Origin: Piscibacillus salipiscarius JCM 13188
GTDB lineage: Bacteria > Bacillota > Bacilli > Bacillales > Alkalibacillaceae
Direction of reading: 5' to 3'
NCBI RefSeq assembly: GCF_001311865.1
Contig: NZ_BBCD01000010.1
Location: 39,316-103,315, forward strand
Length of the DNA: 64,000 nucleotides
Position 1 is the first letter of the stretch, and the number at the start of each line of letters is the position of its first letter. A program made the translations under genes and the position numbers. The notes beneath the pieces were generated by a model. It was not told the origin of the DNA, did no database searches, and saw nothing but the letters and a program-made list of their open reading frames with translations. Positions 1 through 9,121 of the stretch are shown piece after piece.

Positions 1-42
1 TAATTGCAAAACATCATCTAATTCAATTTGCAATATGCTCAC
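1..42 (-). CDS. spo0B: Start of Spo0B-like sporulation phosphotransferase (partial)
   Basis: A GTG codon at 42-40 follows a purine-rich GGGTTGGGG stretch and opens 14 codons (VSILQIELDDVLQL) that run off the window edge. The identification rests mainly on position: in Bacillus, spo0B lies directly downstream of rpmA and upstream of obg. Spo0B passes phosphate from Spo0F to Spo0A in the sporulation phosphorelay. Only 14 residues are visible, so no domain can be confirmed; another small gene is possible. Confidence 0.4.
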   Translation of the reverse strand, partial: MSILQIELDDVLQL

Positions 43-163
43 CCCAACCCTTTTTATCCTATCATACCATAACTTACCTTTAGCAAATTACAAGAGTTGG
101 AGAAAGTTTCTAAAATGAATAAAAGCTGACCCTTAAATGAGTCAGCTTTATAAATTCAAGTTA

Positions 164-453
164 TTATGCTTCTTGTACTTCTGGGTATACGCTAACTTTT
201 TTACGGTCACGACCGTAACGCTCAAAGCGTACAACGCCATCAACTTTAGCAAATAATGTGTCGTCGCCACCACGGCCTACGTTTTCACCTGGATAAATTT
301 TAGTACCGCGTTGACGATATAAAATTGATCCACCAGTTACTTGCTGGCCATCAGCACGTTTAGCTCCAAGACGTTAGACTCTGAGTCACGTCCGTTTTTG
401 GAACTACCTTGACCTTTTTTCTGAGAGAAAAATTGTAAATCTAGACGTAGCAT
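164..453 (-). CDS. rpmA: 50S ribosomal protein L27 (one frameshift)
   Basis: Begins at ATG 453 with the Firmicutes-type extension MLRLDLQFF, which is absent from mature L27 and is removed by the protease Prp, and ends with the typical SVYPEVQEA. The reading frame breaks near 374-375, where one A of an AAA run (codons for [11 protein letters not shown]) is missing. Restoring it gives 96 residues, about the family length. L27 is a large-subunit protein near the peptidyl-transferase centre. It is the last gene of the rplU-prp-rpmA unit. The break is read as a sequencing error because the gene is normally essential in this group. Confidence 0.93.
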
Positions 454-467
454 CGGAATGCACCTCC

Positions 468-800
468 TTATTTTTCAGAGATGGAAATATATTGGTGATA
501 ATCTCTTTCAATCGTTTGGAATGTAACATACATCCCTTTTAATAACGTTTGGGCTTTGTCCTGCTGTTCATCAGACATCCTTTCAGGTAAGAGCAACTTA
601 AGGTAACCACCTTCAGCCCCTTGCTCAATCTCAGGTTCAATCTGACAAATCTCTATAATTGAATTGGCTGCTCCAAATGATACAGCCGAAACAGCTGCAC
701 ACACTAGATCATGTCCATGTGGTCCACTATCAGCATGGCCACTCAATTCAAATCCTTGAATGGTATCAGTTGAATCTTTAAATATAATTAATTCAATCAT
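468..800 (-). CDS. prp: Ribosomal-processing cysteine protease Prp
   Basis: A complete 110-residue protein of the YsxB/Prp family. The catalytic pair is visible: His22 in SGHAD and Cys34 in [10 protein letters not shown]. Prp cleaves the N-terminal extension of L27, exposing residues needed in the ribosome. The substrate gene rpmA begins 14 bases downstream and carries exactly such an extension, so protease and substrate are co-transcribed between rplU and rpmA. Unlike its two neighbours this gene is intact in one frame. Confidence 0.93.
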   Translation of the reverse strand: MIELIIFKDSTDTIQGFELSGHADSGPHGHDLVCAAVSAVSFGAANSIIEICQIEPEIEQGAEGGYLKLLLPERMSDEQQDKAQTLLKGMYVTFQTIERDYHQYISISEK

Positions 801-812
801 GAGACAAGACCC

Positions 813-1120
813 TTACGCATTAATTTTATCGATCGTCACTTTAGTATAAGGCTGACGGTGACCTTGTTTACGCTTGTAGTTTTTCTTTGGTTTGTATTTA
901 AATACAGTAATTTTACGGCCTTTACCTTGTTTTTCGACTTTACCAGTAACAGTTGCTCCATCAACTAATGGAGAGCCAACTTTTACTTGGTCGCCACCAA
1001 CAAAAGGACCTTGTCAAACGTTACTTCTTCACCTGCTTCAAGATCAAGCTTTTCGATGAATACTGATTGACCTTCTTCAACTTTGATTTGTTTACCACCA
1101 GTTTCAATAATTGCGTACAT
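813..1120 (-). CDS. rplU: 50S ribosomal protein L21 (one frameshift)
   Basis: Starts at ATG 1120 behind GGAGGTGC and reads [18 protein letters not shown], with the C-terminal [19 protein letters not shown] typical of L21. The frame breaks near 1003-1005 (VTFDKVLFVGGD), where one T is missing from a TTTT run. Restored length is 102 residues, as in B. subtilis. L21 is an early-assembly 23S rRNA-binding protein. First gene of the operon; a structured leader and a good promoter lie upstream. Confidence 0.95.
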
Positions 1121-1232
1121 CTTCTGCACCTCCTCATAGACTAAGACTCGCCATCGAGGTACTTACAAAAAGGTAAGTTTAAAAACCTCTTCTGAGCGGT
1201 TGTAGCAGCGGGTGCTACATTTATGCATAACA
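1121..1232 (-). ncRNA. Ribosomal protein L21 leader
   Basis: The transcribed spacer before rplU contains a strong hairpin (GTAGCACCCGCTGCTAC) followed by conserved-looking segments (CGCTCAGAAGAGG, TACCTCGATGGCGAG) leading to the ribosome binding site. Bacillaceae carry an L21 autoregulatory leader at this position. The assignment uses position and the general pattern of hairpins, not a covariance-model match. Confidence 0.6.
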
Positions 1233-1238
1233 AAGTAA

Positions 1239-1268
1239 ATAATAGCACGTAATAAAAAAGATTGTCAA
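1239..1268 (-). promoter_or_regulatory. SigA-type promoter of rplU-prp-rpmA
   Basis: TTGACA (1268-1263) and TATTAT (1244-1239) are separated by 18 bases, placing the start point just before the L21 leader. Confidence 0.75.
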
Positions 1269-1373
1269 CCTTAAACATGACATTAATAGTTGATCTTTAG
1301 CTGCTAACCGATTTTCATTTTATTAAAAATAAGTGACTTTTGTAAAGAATTAAATTTACTTAAATCATTAAAA

Positions 1374-1402
1374 ATAGCCACCTTGATATAAAAGGCAGCT
1401 AT
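1374..1402 (-). terminator. Terminator of spoIVFA-spoIVFB
   Basis: An 11-bp stem (ATAGCTGCCTT / AAGGTGGCTAT, with G-U pairs) is followed on the minus strand by TTTTTAATG. The first arm overlaps the spoIVFB stop codon. Confidence 0.7.
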
Positions 1403-2244
1403 GCGTCCTTAGCATAAATATGATTTAATAAACGATCAGGTGTGTTTTGTGTAAATAATAACTTAAGACACTCTTCTTCAGGAATTGGCTTTTCATCTTG
1501 TCCGACATAAATATAGTGGTAACAATCTCGTTTAAAATGTTTTACAATTTCACCAACAGCCATTTCCGATTTTACTCTGAGTAGTTCGATGTTTAGTTCT
1601 TTTGATTCTGTTATAAAGTATCGACCTAATAAATGCTTTAATAATAAAATATGTTTATTTTTATAAAGCAACCAGTTATCAAGCAATAAAAATATTGATA
1701 AGAATGTTAAATGAATGCTTGTCCAAGCCATGAAGTACAAACCAAGATTTATAATAGCTATAATCGCCATTGATGCCAACGACATCCAGACAATTGCTTT
1801 TTGGAAAGGGACTAATTTAGATACTCCTAAAAATAATATTCTTCCCCCCATCTAAAGGTAAAACAGGTAACAAATTAAATAATAATATGACAGTATTCAC
1901 TATCCATAATTGATCTAAAAACACATGTTCAACATGATATCCGTCCATGACAAGTAAAACAATATAAATCCAAATGTGCTGAAGAGGTCCAGCGATGACC
2001 ACCCAGAACTCTTCTTTACTAGGTCGATTATAAAAGTCATCTGTTTCCATGACGCCACCAAACGGCCAAACCATTAGCCGCGTAATGTTCCACTTATAAT
2101 ACTTAGCAGTTAAGTAATGACCTAGTTCGTGAATAATAATTATGATAAAGAATGCAATCATTTCAAGAAATAACCCAAGAAGTAACTTCCAATTAAAAGA
2201 AGCAATAATAGAGGATGGAATTGAATAGTTTTATTCCGTAACAT
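1399..2244 (-). CDS. spoIVFB: Stage IV sporulation protein FB, intramembrane metalloprotease (two frameshifts)
   Basis: SpoIVFB is the site-2-protease-like enzyme that cleaves pro-SigmaK in the mother cell during engulfed-forespore signalling. The start is ATG 2244 (MLRNKTIQFHPLLLL), overlapping the end of spoIVFA. The zinc motif HELGH lies in a hydrophobic helix (FFIIIIIHELGHYLTAK), followed by the NRP...GPLQHIW segment and the second motif LPLDGGRILF. Two single-base breaks separate these blocks: near 2160 (one A missing) and at the C run 1844-1849 (one G extra in the coding strand). Restored length about 281 residues against 288 in B. subtilis. Multiple membrane segments are visible. Confidence 0.9.
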
Positions 2245-3005
2245 CCATGTCCCCTAATATGAACTGAGTAGGGTCAACGAATTGATTGCCTTCTTTTACA
2301 GCAAAATACATATTAGAATAACCAACTAATTCATCTGGCTCAATTTTACCAATAGTTTGACCAGGTGAAACAAATTGATAATGAAAAACATCAATGGTTT
2401 TGAGATTACCGTAAACCGATTTTCTACCATCCTCATGCTGAATAATAACCGTATTTCCCGTTTCATCTTTCTTGCCTGCAAATAAGACTGTTCCTCGATC
2501 TAATGGGTAAATGTTTTTAGGCTCAGTCACTTCAATGTAAATACCATCTTCATAATCTTTTACATGATCCACTTGTACACCGGATACCGGAATAGACTGT
2601 ACCTCTTGGCTAACCATTCTACCATCATCTCTACCAAAGGATAAAAATGACGTAGCAAAGTGTTCATCATACCAGGCTTGTACTGTCGCAAATGGTAAAT
2701 CTTCAGTTAAAGCGTCGTTTTACAACAGGTTTAAGTTGATTAAGAACAGGCACTTGAGCTTGATATATAAATAGGGTTAGAAATACGATAATCGCTGACC
2801 CTAAGAACTTGACCATTACTTTTGTTGATCTTGCCGAATCCATACCTAATCCTGAAGAATCAGCTTTTGGATATGAAGTAAAACCATGTCGTTCTTCATC
2901 TTCTAATAGAGGATTGTAACTAGATGATGTTCGATTACTTAATTTATTTTTCTGCGTTTTTCTTTTAGCAATATTACTACGAATTTCTTCTAATTTACGA
3001 CTCAT
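2231..3005 (-). CDS. spoIVFA: Stage IV sporulation protein FA (one frameshift)
   Basis: Partner and inhibitor of SpoIVFB in the outer forespore membrane. The N-terminus (MSRKLEEIRSNIAKRK) is basic and cytoplasmic, one membrane helix lies around residues 65-80 (FLGSAIIVFLTLFIYQA), and the C-terminal half has an M23/LytM-like fold (GNTVIIQHEDGRKSVYGNL) that lacks the metal-binding His pair, as expected for this non-enzymatic family. The frame breaks near 2705; the missing link (LTEDLPFATVQAWYDEHFA) is readable in the next frame. Restored length about 258 residues (264 in B. subtilis). Its last codons overlap spoIVFB. Confidence 0.9.
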
Positions 3006-3086
3006 CTCTCACCATTCCCTTTCTAGTTTGTACTAGCTTATTCAAGAAATATGAGAGATATGATAATTTAGTTGAGTTACATAACA

Positions 3087-3128
3087 AACGAGACACCGAA
3101 TGACAATTGTCCATTGCAGTGTCTCGTT
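3087..3128 (-). terminator. Terminator after minC-minD
   Basis: A perfect 10-bp stem (AACGAGACAC / GTGTCTCGTT) with a 22-base loop starts a few bases after the minD stop. The downstream T tract is weak, so termination efficiency is uncertain. Confidence 0.6.
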
Positions 3129-3133
3129 AATAT

Positions 3134-3931
3134 TTACTTCATTCCTAATAACTTTTTAACTTTGGTCATAAACCCTTTTTCTTCATCTAAAGACATTAGC
3201 GGAACAGATTCACCCAAAATACGTCTCGCAATGTTTCGGTAACTAATTGAAGCTTTGGTATCAGGCTGGAATGCTACGGGAACACCATGATGTGAAGAGC
3301 GAATAACATCTTCATCATCTAAAATAATCCCTAATAATTCAATTGATAAAGTTGAAACTATTTCATCAACACTTAACATATCTCCGCTATCTACCATATG
3401 TTTACGAATACGGTTGATAATTAAAAATGGAGAGTTCTTTAATTCTTCTTGTTCTAGTAAACCAATGATTCGGTCAGCATCACGAATACTAGATTTCTCA
3501 GGGGTTGAAATCACGATGGCTTTATCTGCACCGGCGACCGCATTTTTATACCCTTGTTCAATTCCTGCAGGGCAATCAATTAATATATAATCATAATCAG
3601 GTTTTAACTCTTCAACCAATTCTGCAATTGCTTCAGGTGAAACCTCGTTCTTGTCGCTCGTTTGCGCAGCAGGCAGAAGATGTAAGCATTCAAAACGTTT
3701 ATCTTTTACAAGTGCTGATTGTAATTTACAACGACCTTCGATTACATCAATTATATTAAAAATAATTCTATTTTCTAACCCTAAAACTACATCTAAATTT
3801 CTTAGGCCGATATCCGTATCTATAAGACAAACCTTTTGTCCCATTAATGCTAAAGCAGTCCCTATATTCGCTGTTGTAGTTGTCTTACCTACTCCACCTT
3901 TACCAGATGTGATTACAATTGATTCACCCAT
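3134..3931 (-). CDS. minD: Septum-site determining ATPase MinD
   Basis: Complete at 265 residues when started at ATG 3931, which has AAAGGGGATTG upstream; a longer in-frame reading to 3955 has no such site. The deviant Walker A motif SGKGGVGKTT is at residues 9-18, with DTDIGLRNLD and IDCPAGIEQGY following, and the C-terminal amphipathic stretch (TKVKKLLGMK) is the membrane anchor of this family. MinD recruits MinC to prevent polar division. The gene follows minC by one base. Confidence 0.96.
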   Translation of the reverse strand: MGESIVITSGKGGVGKTTTTANIGTALALMGQKVCLIDTDIGLRNLDVVLGLENRIIFNIIDVIEGRCKLQSALVKDKRFECLHLLPAAQTSDKNEVSPEAIAELVEELKPDYDYILIDCPAGIEQGYKNAVAGADKAIVISTPEKSSIRDADRIIGLLEQEELKNSPFLIINRIRKHMVDSGDMLSVDEIVSTLSIELLGIILDDEDVIRSSHHGVPVAFQPDTKASISYRNIARRILGESVPLMSLDEEKGFMTKVKKLLGMK

Positions 3932-3932
3932 A

Positions 3933-4604
3933 TTACAATCCCCTTTCAAATACATCCAATAGTTTTGGACGTAGTTTTTGTATATGCTGAAGTTGCTCTA
4001 ATTCTATTTGTTCTGTTGATGAATTTATAAATGCAAATTCTCTTGGAGAACCTTCTACATCATAATCTGGTGCACGACTGATTTTTGAAGCAATTCTGAT
4101 TTGGTTTGGGTGCATATAAGAAGCAGCTACTATGCAATTCTCATCACCTTCTACACCAGCATGAGCAATTCCTCTTAATTTCCCAAGAACAAAAATATTA
4201 CCTGTTGCCAGCACCGTCCCGCCTGGATTAATATCACCAATGATTAATGCATCACCTTTAACTTCATGTACTTGACCAGATCTTATGGTTTTCATCACCG
4301 TTTTAACGGTCGTGTTTTCATAAAGCTCATAAGCATCTTCTCTAGTTATGACGTAAGATTCAATATCTTTAACAGTTAAGTCACTGTAATCATCAATTAA
4401 ATTAAATAAAAGTTGCCTTTGATCTTCACTTAAGAACCTATATTGGCTATGTATAGTGATTTCAGTTGCTCCTGAAGAGTTATTTGATTGTAATTTATTC
4501 TTCAATTCATCTAATACCCTTTCAAACGAACACTGATCATCTAAATAGACAACAATTCCATTATTGGTTCCTTTCATCGTTACATAATGGTTCCACTCTG
4601 CCAT
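3933..4604 (-). CDS. minC: Septum-site determining protein MinC
   Basis: 223 residues from ATG 4604; GGGGTG eight bases upstream decides this start over a GTG at 4619. The C-terminal beta-helix domain is clear (SGQVHEVKGDALIIGDINPG, GNIFVLGKLRGIAHAG). MinC blocks FtsZ ring assembly and acts with MinD, whose gene follows directly. Intact. Confidence 0.95.
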   Translation of the reverse strand: MAEWNHYVTMKGTNNGIVVYLDDQCSFERVLDELKNKLQSNNSSGATEITIHSQYRFLSEDQRQLLFNLIDDYSDLTVKDIESYVITREDAYELYENTTVKTVMKTIRSGQVHEVKGDALIIGDINPGGTVLATGNIFVLGKLRGIAHAGVEGDENCIVAASYMHPNQIRIASKISRAPDYDVEGSPREFAFINSSTEQIELEQLQHIQKLRPKLLDVFERGL

Positions 4605-4640
4605 ATCGGTACACCCCAATTTTGTTCCACCAATAATTAA

Positions 4641-5169
4641 TTACTTTATTTGTTGGTCTTCTTCCTGCCATTTTACTAAACGTTTTGAGAAAAATGGGTA
4701 AATAATTAATAAAAATAATAGATTACTTAATGTTGTGGGGATTAATCTTAATTGCATAAAATGCTGTACAGTTATTTCTACTTGTCCAACCAAGGAATAT
4801 ACAAAATAAAGAATAAACTCAGCCACAATAATACTTAATGTCACTAATAATAAGCTTACAATAAAGTTTTGTTGTAATAATTGTTAATAAATGAATGAAA
4901 TATAATGCAATCCCATAAGCTAAAACATATACTCCAGCTAAATCTGTATAGACTAACTCAAACATTAAACCAAAAATAACACCATTAATAATCCCATGAT
5001 AAGTATGTGCCCCATCATAGAAAAGTAAAATGAGTAATGAGAATACTAAAATCCAGTGAGGAATATATATTAAATTAGATGTGACGATAGATGTTGGAAT
5101 AAAACGTACCGCAACACTTTCTAGAATTAAGAATATCATTAATGTTAAAGGAAGGTAGAGGAACCTCAT
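4641..5169 (-). CDS. mreD: Rod shape-determining protein MreD (one frameshift)
   Basis: A very hydrophobic protein with about five membrane helices, starting MRFLYLPLTLMIFLILES at ATG 5169, two bases after the mreC stop. Near 4880 one base shifts the frame: HLLT continues as LLQQNFIVSLLLVTLSIIV in the second frame. Restored length about 175 residues (172 in B. subtilis). MreD works with MreB and MreC in the elongasome. Assignment uses position and hydrophobicity more than motifs. Confidence 0.85.
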
Positions 5170-5170
5170 T

Positions 5171-6045
5171 TTACTCCTCCTCTTCCGCTTTTTCTTTATC
5201 TATTGCTGGAGAGTATATATCACGGTCAATTACCATAACATGATTAATATCAACTAAATCCGCTGCAGGTTTAATATGGGCGATTTTAGTTAACCCATAT
5301 TGATCCAGTTCCACTGAAGACACCTCACCGATTAAAAGGCCTCTTGGAAAGACACCACCCATACCTGAGCTAATAATCGTTTGTCCAACTTCAAGCTGTC
5401 CACTATCCGTCATATCCCTAAAAATTAAAGTACCAGTTTCGTCATCATAACCCTCAACCAGACCAAAAACTTCTTCATTCCCATCAACTACAGCAGAAAT
5501 TCGATTATCTTCATCAAAGCCAGATAATAATTGAACAGTCGAAGTCATTTGTGAAGCGCCAATAACTTTACCGACCATGCCACTAGCGGTTGATACAGCC
5601 ATATTGGGTTCTACACCATGCATACGCCCTCTATTAATTTTAACCTGTTCAAACCACTGTTCTGGACTTCTTGAGATGACCGTAGCTTTGATCGGTGTGT
5701 AGTCACTGATTGCTTTTTCGATCTCGATTAACGAGCGCAATTCTTTATTTTCTTTTTCTAATTCATTCACTTGAAATGCTAAAGTTTTATAATCTTGAAG
5801 TTCCTCTTTTAAAACTTGATTTTGTTTAAATACATTTTGAACTTCATCAATATTGTCAAAAAACCAATTACATAATTCACAGGTTGATACACTATATTTT
5901 GAAAAAATCCTACTGTATCAGATATAAATTGAACTCCAATGTTTGATTGTTCATCTGCTTTTAAAGAATAACCGATCATGGTTACCACTAATATGATTGC
6001 AGTAAATAGTACGATTAATTTACGTTTCCTCAAAAATGAAGGCAT
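5171..6045 (-). CDS. mreC: Rod shape-determining protein MreC (one frameshift)
   Basis: Starts at ATG 6045 (MPSFLRKRKLIVLF), with TAGGTG upstream; a GTG at 6057 is less likely. One N-terminal membrane helix is followed by a coiled coil (VNELEKENKELRSLIEIEK) and the beta-rich MreC domain (VSTASGMVGKVIG, DSGQLEVGQTIISSGMGG). The frame breaks around 5850 in an A run before the coiled coil. Restored length about 291 residues, as in B. subtilis (290). Extracellular scaffold protein of cell-wall elongation. Confidence 0.92.
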
Positions 6046-6063
6046 AAAATGTAGCACCTACTC

Positions 6064-7096
6064 TTAATTAAGTATGTTTCTTCTTGCGATTGTTGGTGAA
6101 TTTTTAAAATGGTCAATATAATCTAATGATTTTCCAGTTCCTAATGCCACACAGTCTAACGGCTGTTCAGCAATATATACAGGAATATTTGTCTTTTCTT
6201 TAATTACATCATCTAAATAGCGAAGCATTGCACCACCACCAGTGAGAACAATTCCAGTATCCATTATATCAGCTGCTAATTCTGGCGGAGCATTTTCTAA
6301 TGTTTCAACAACTGCTTTAATCATATCATCAATTGTGTCTGTAATAGCTTCTACCACTTCAGAGCTAGTAATAGTCTCAGTTTTAGGTAAGCCAAAAACC
6401 GTATCACGGCCTCTGATTTCCATATTATTTTCTTCATCTGTTTTCTTAGCTGCACCAAGTTCTATCTTGATTTTCTCAGCAGTCGATTCACCAATAATTA
6501 AGTCTTTCTCTTTTTACATAATACAAAATTTGTTCATCAATTTCATCTCCAGCCGTACGAATGGATTTGCTCGTTACAATTCCACCTAATGAAATAATGG
6601 CGACTTCCGTTGTTCCACCGCCAATATCTACAACCATACTTCCGGTTGCGTCCCATACACTTAAATCTGCTCCAATTGCTGCAGCAAATGGCTCTGAAAT
6701 TGGATAAACATTCTTAGCTCCTGCTTGTTTAGTCGCATCTATAACAGCACGTTCTTCAACCATTGTAATCCCGGATGGAACACAAACCATAACATTCGGT
6801 TTATTAAACCAGGACTTACTGTTCACCTTTCCAATGTAATAATTCATCATGGATGATGTTGTATCATAGTCAGCAATAACTCCATCTCTCATTGGTCTAA
6901 TAATCGATAAAGATTCAGGAGTTTTACCAATCATACTTTTGGCTTCATTTCCTACGGCAGTGATCTCATTTGTTTGATTATTAATCGCAACAACCGATGG
7001 CTCCCGTAAGACAATTCCTTTACCTTTAACAAATACTAACGTATTTGCAGTTCCTAAATCAATGCCGAAATCTCGGCTGAATAAAGATGAGCCCAT
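6064..7096 (-). CDS. mreB: Rod shape-determining actin homologue MreB (one frameshift)
   Basis: Start at ATG 7096 behind GAGGAAG ([19 protein letters not shown]). Phosphate-binding loops [21 protein letters not shown] and LTGGGAMLR are present. The frame breaks near 6515 (VKRE.. to [16 protein letters not shown]). Restored length about 344 residues. MreB filaments guide peptidoglycan synthesis along the lateral wall. It heads mreBCD-minCD, with radC upstream. A TATAAT sequence at 7229-7224 and a leader hairpin lie in front. Confidence 0.94.
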
Positions 7097-7166
7097 TACA
7101 ATCTTCCTCTCTGATGACTTCATTTGTTACTTTAAAAATATGTAATGGTTTAACAAAACATGAATA

Positions 7167-7204
7167 AGCGCCACCATATTTGTCCAAAATATATAGTTGG
7201 CGCT
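7167..7204 (-). promoter_or_regulatory. Leader hairpin upstream of mreB
   Basis: AGCGCCA (7167-7173) and TGGCGCT (7198-7204) form a 7-bp inverted repeat between a candidate -10 (TATAAT, 7229-7224) and the mreB start. There is no T tract on the minus strand, so it is more likely a leader structure or protein site than a terminator. No family is recognised. Confidence 0.35.
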
Positions 7205-7300
7205 ACATTAAAGACTCTATTTTATTATACGAAAAAATATAGAAAATAGATAGAGTTAACCGGGGCAAAAATATGGGATATTATGACTAAATTTGTAGAC

Positions 7301-7991
7301 CTATAAATATCCTTTTTCTTTTAGTGAAATAAATTTCTGGTCTCCAATAACAATATGATCCAGTAATTCAATTCCTAATACTTTGCCAGATTCAAATAAA
7401 CGCTTAGTCACGTGAATGTCTTCATTGGAAGGTGAAGGGTCGCCGGAGGGGTGATTGTGGGCACAAATAATTGAAGCTGCCGACCTTTTAATGGCTTCTT
7501 TAAAAACCTCTCGAGGGTGTACAATAGAAGAATTTAAACTCCCTATAAAAATCGTCTGTCTATGAATCACTTGATTCTTAGTATCAAGATATAAGGCCAC
7601 AAAAATGTTCTTGCTTTAGATTTCTCATCTCTTCCATTAAGAAGTTGGCACCATCTTCCGGACTACGTACAGTATATCGGTCACCAACTTTAAAGGTGTG
7701 AAGTCTTTTTCCCAGTTCTATGGCTGCTAGTAATTGAACAGCTTTGGCTTCACCTATACCCTTTATTGACGTAAATTCAGCAATGGATGCATCTTTTAAT
7801 AATGATAGACCTTCAAAATGAACGAGTATTCTTGTTGCTAAAGATAAAGCTGAAGTTCCTTTTGTACCGCTACCTATTAAAATTGCGATTAATTCTTGAT
7901 TTGATAAAGCTTGTGGTCCAGCTTGTATAAGCCGTTCTCTTGGGCGGTCGTCTTTTGGAACATCTCTAATAAAAATAGTATCAATGGTCAT
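7301..7991 (-). CDS. radC: RadC family JAB/MPN protein (one frameshift)
   Basis: The N-terminal helix-hairpin-helix-like part ([22 protein letters not shown]) is followed by the JAMM metal site ([17 protein letters not shown]). The frame breaks near 7605, between QEHF and [11 protein letters not shown]. Restored length about 230 residues, as for B. subtilis YsxA. Two ATGs occur (7994, 7991); AAGGAGG is better spaced for 7991. The role of RadC proteins is not firmly established; a DNA-repair role has been questioned. Confidence 0.92.
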
Positions 7992-8056
7992 CATATTCCT
8001 CCTTCTACAAATATAGTCTTATGATAAACAGTTGAATTGTTTGTCACAACATATAG

Positions 8057-8092
8057 AAAAACACGATTTCTCTAATTCAGAAATCGCGTTTT
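8057..8092 (-). terminator. Terminator of spoIIB-like gene
   Basis: AAAACGCGATTTCT / AGAAATCGTGTTTT form a 14-bp stem with a 7-base loop and TTTTTCTAT downstream on the minus strand, between the spoIIB-like gene and radC. The maf gene, found here in B. subtilis, is absent; the 167 bases between the two genes hold nothing else. Confidence 0.8.
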
Positions 8093-8171
8093 CTTAAGTA
8101 ATTTATATTAAAAACAACACAAAATACTAAAAAATTAAATTAGGCTAAATTTGTATAAAATAAATGTAAGT

Positions 8172-8988
8172 TTAACAGAATAGTTTCCTGATAAATTCTT
8201 TGTGAGTTTCATCATTGGCGTCAGCAAGTTGATCTTTTAATGTTGTTATTTTATTTAATTTATTAGTTTCCTGTAGCTCACCAGGTTTATTATTAACCCA
8301 TGCATTTAATTGTTCCATCCAAGCCTCATCCATTTCAGTTTCACTGAGGAGTGTTAATCCTTGGTTATACCAATCTATATTCTGATCATTCACTTTAACG
8401 TTTAACGCCTCAACATTCCAAGATTTATAAAAGAAATGTTCCATATAAACTAAATCATTTGATTCAAGCCAGTCTGTAATCGAAGACTTCTCGGACTCAG
8501 AGGAAATTAAATGACTAATGACATAAAACTGACCATTTTGTTCTTGAATGGTTGCTGGAATAGATTGAGGTTGTAGTTTTTCTGAATTAATTCTTCAGCG
8601 TTAGCTTGATTTGAGAACATACCGAATTGAATGACTTCAAATGCACTGGCGGGTTTAGATAACGTTGATCCGCTCACTGCTTGTTCACCAACAGGTTCAT
8701 CTGAAGATGGTTCTTCATCATCTGTTTCAGTTGTGGCAGCAGGTAAAGTGTCTGGAGTTAAGTCAGAAAAATAATAAATTAATCCTGCTCCAAACAATAC
8801 CCCTAATAAGACAGCTAAAAGGATCGGCTTAACCATTTTTGCCATAGCAGAATTGCGATTAAATGTTAAAAAAGATGACTGCGATTTTTGTTTTTGGCGT
8901 TAAATAATACTCTAAATCATGCCTTTTATGGTTTTGGTTGTCCTGATTCATGGTTACTCTAACTCTTTTTTGCTCGTCCATTTTCATA
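8172..8988 (-). CDS. spoIIB: SpoIIB-like SPOR-domain membrane protein (two frameshifts)
   Basis: Begins near ATG 8988 (MKMDEQKRVRVTMNQD). After a polar cytoplasmic N-terminus comes one membrane helix (PILLAVLLGVLFGAGLIYYF), a Ser/Glu-rich linker and a SPOR domain (FEVIQFGMFSNQANAEELIQ), which in this family binds denuded peptidoglycan at septa. Breaks lie near 8900 (A run) and 8580 (GAAAAAC), after which AATIQEQNGQFYVIS is readable. Total about 271 residues. SpoIIB helps septal wall remodelling at engulfment in B. subtilis. Position next to radC and near folC supports the name; sequence similarity outside SPOR is low, hence moderate confidence. Confidence 0.75.
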
Positions 8989-9087
8989 CCACCTTGTCCC
9001 GTGTTGGTATGAGAGTATCACAGTCTTTTTAAAAAATTAGCCAAAACTTGTCATAAGACTTCGACAATTTCTTTATGTAAAGAAAAA

Positions 9088-9113
9088 AGTGATTTCGACA
9101 TATCGAAATCACT
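9088..9113 (-). terminator. Terminator of the GGDEF gene
   Basis: A perfect hairpin AGTGATTTCGA / TCGAAATCACT followed by TTTTTTC on the minus strand, a few bases beyond the stop at 9122. Confidence 0.85.
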
Positions 9114-9121
9114 CTCACTAA

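Noticed and set aside
3505..3962. Plus-strand frames opposite minD
   Set aside because: Shadows of the intact, well-conserved minD gene.
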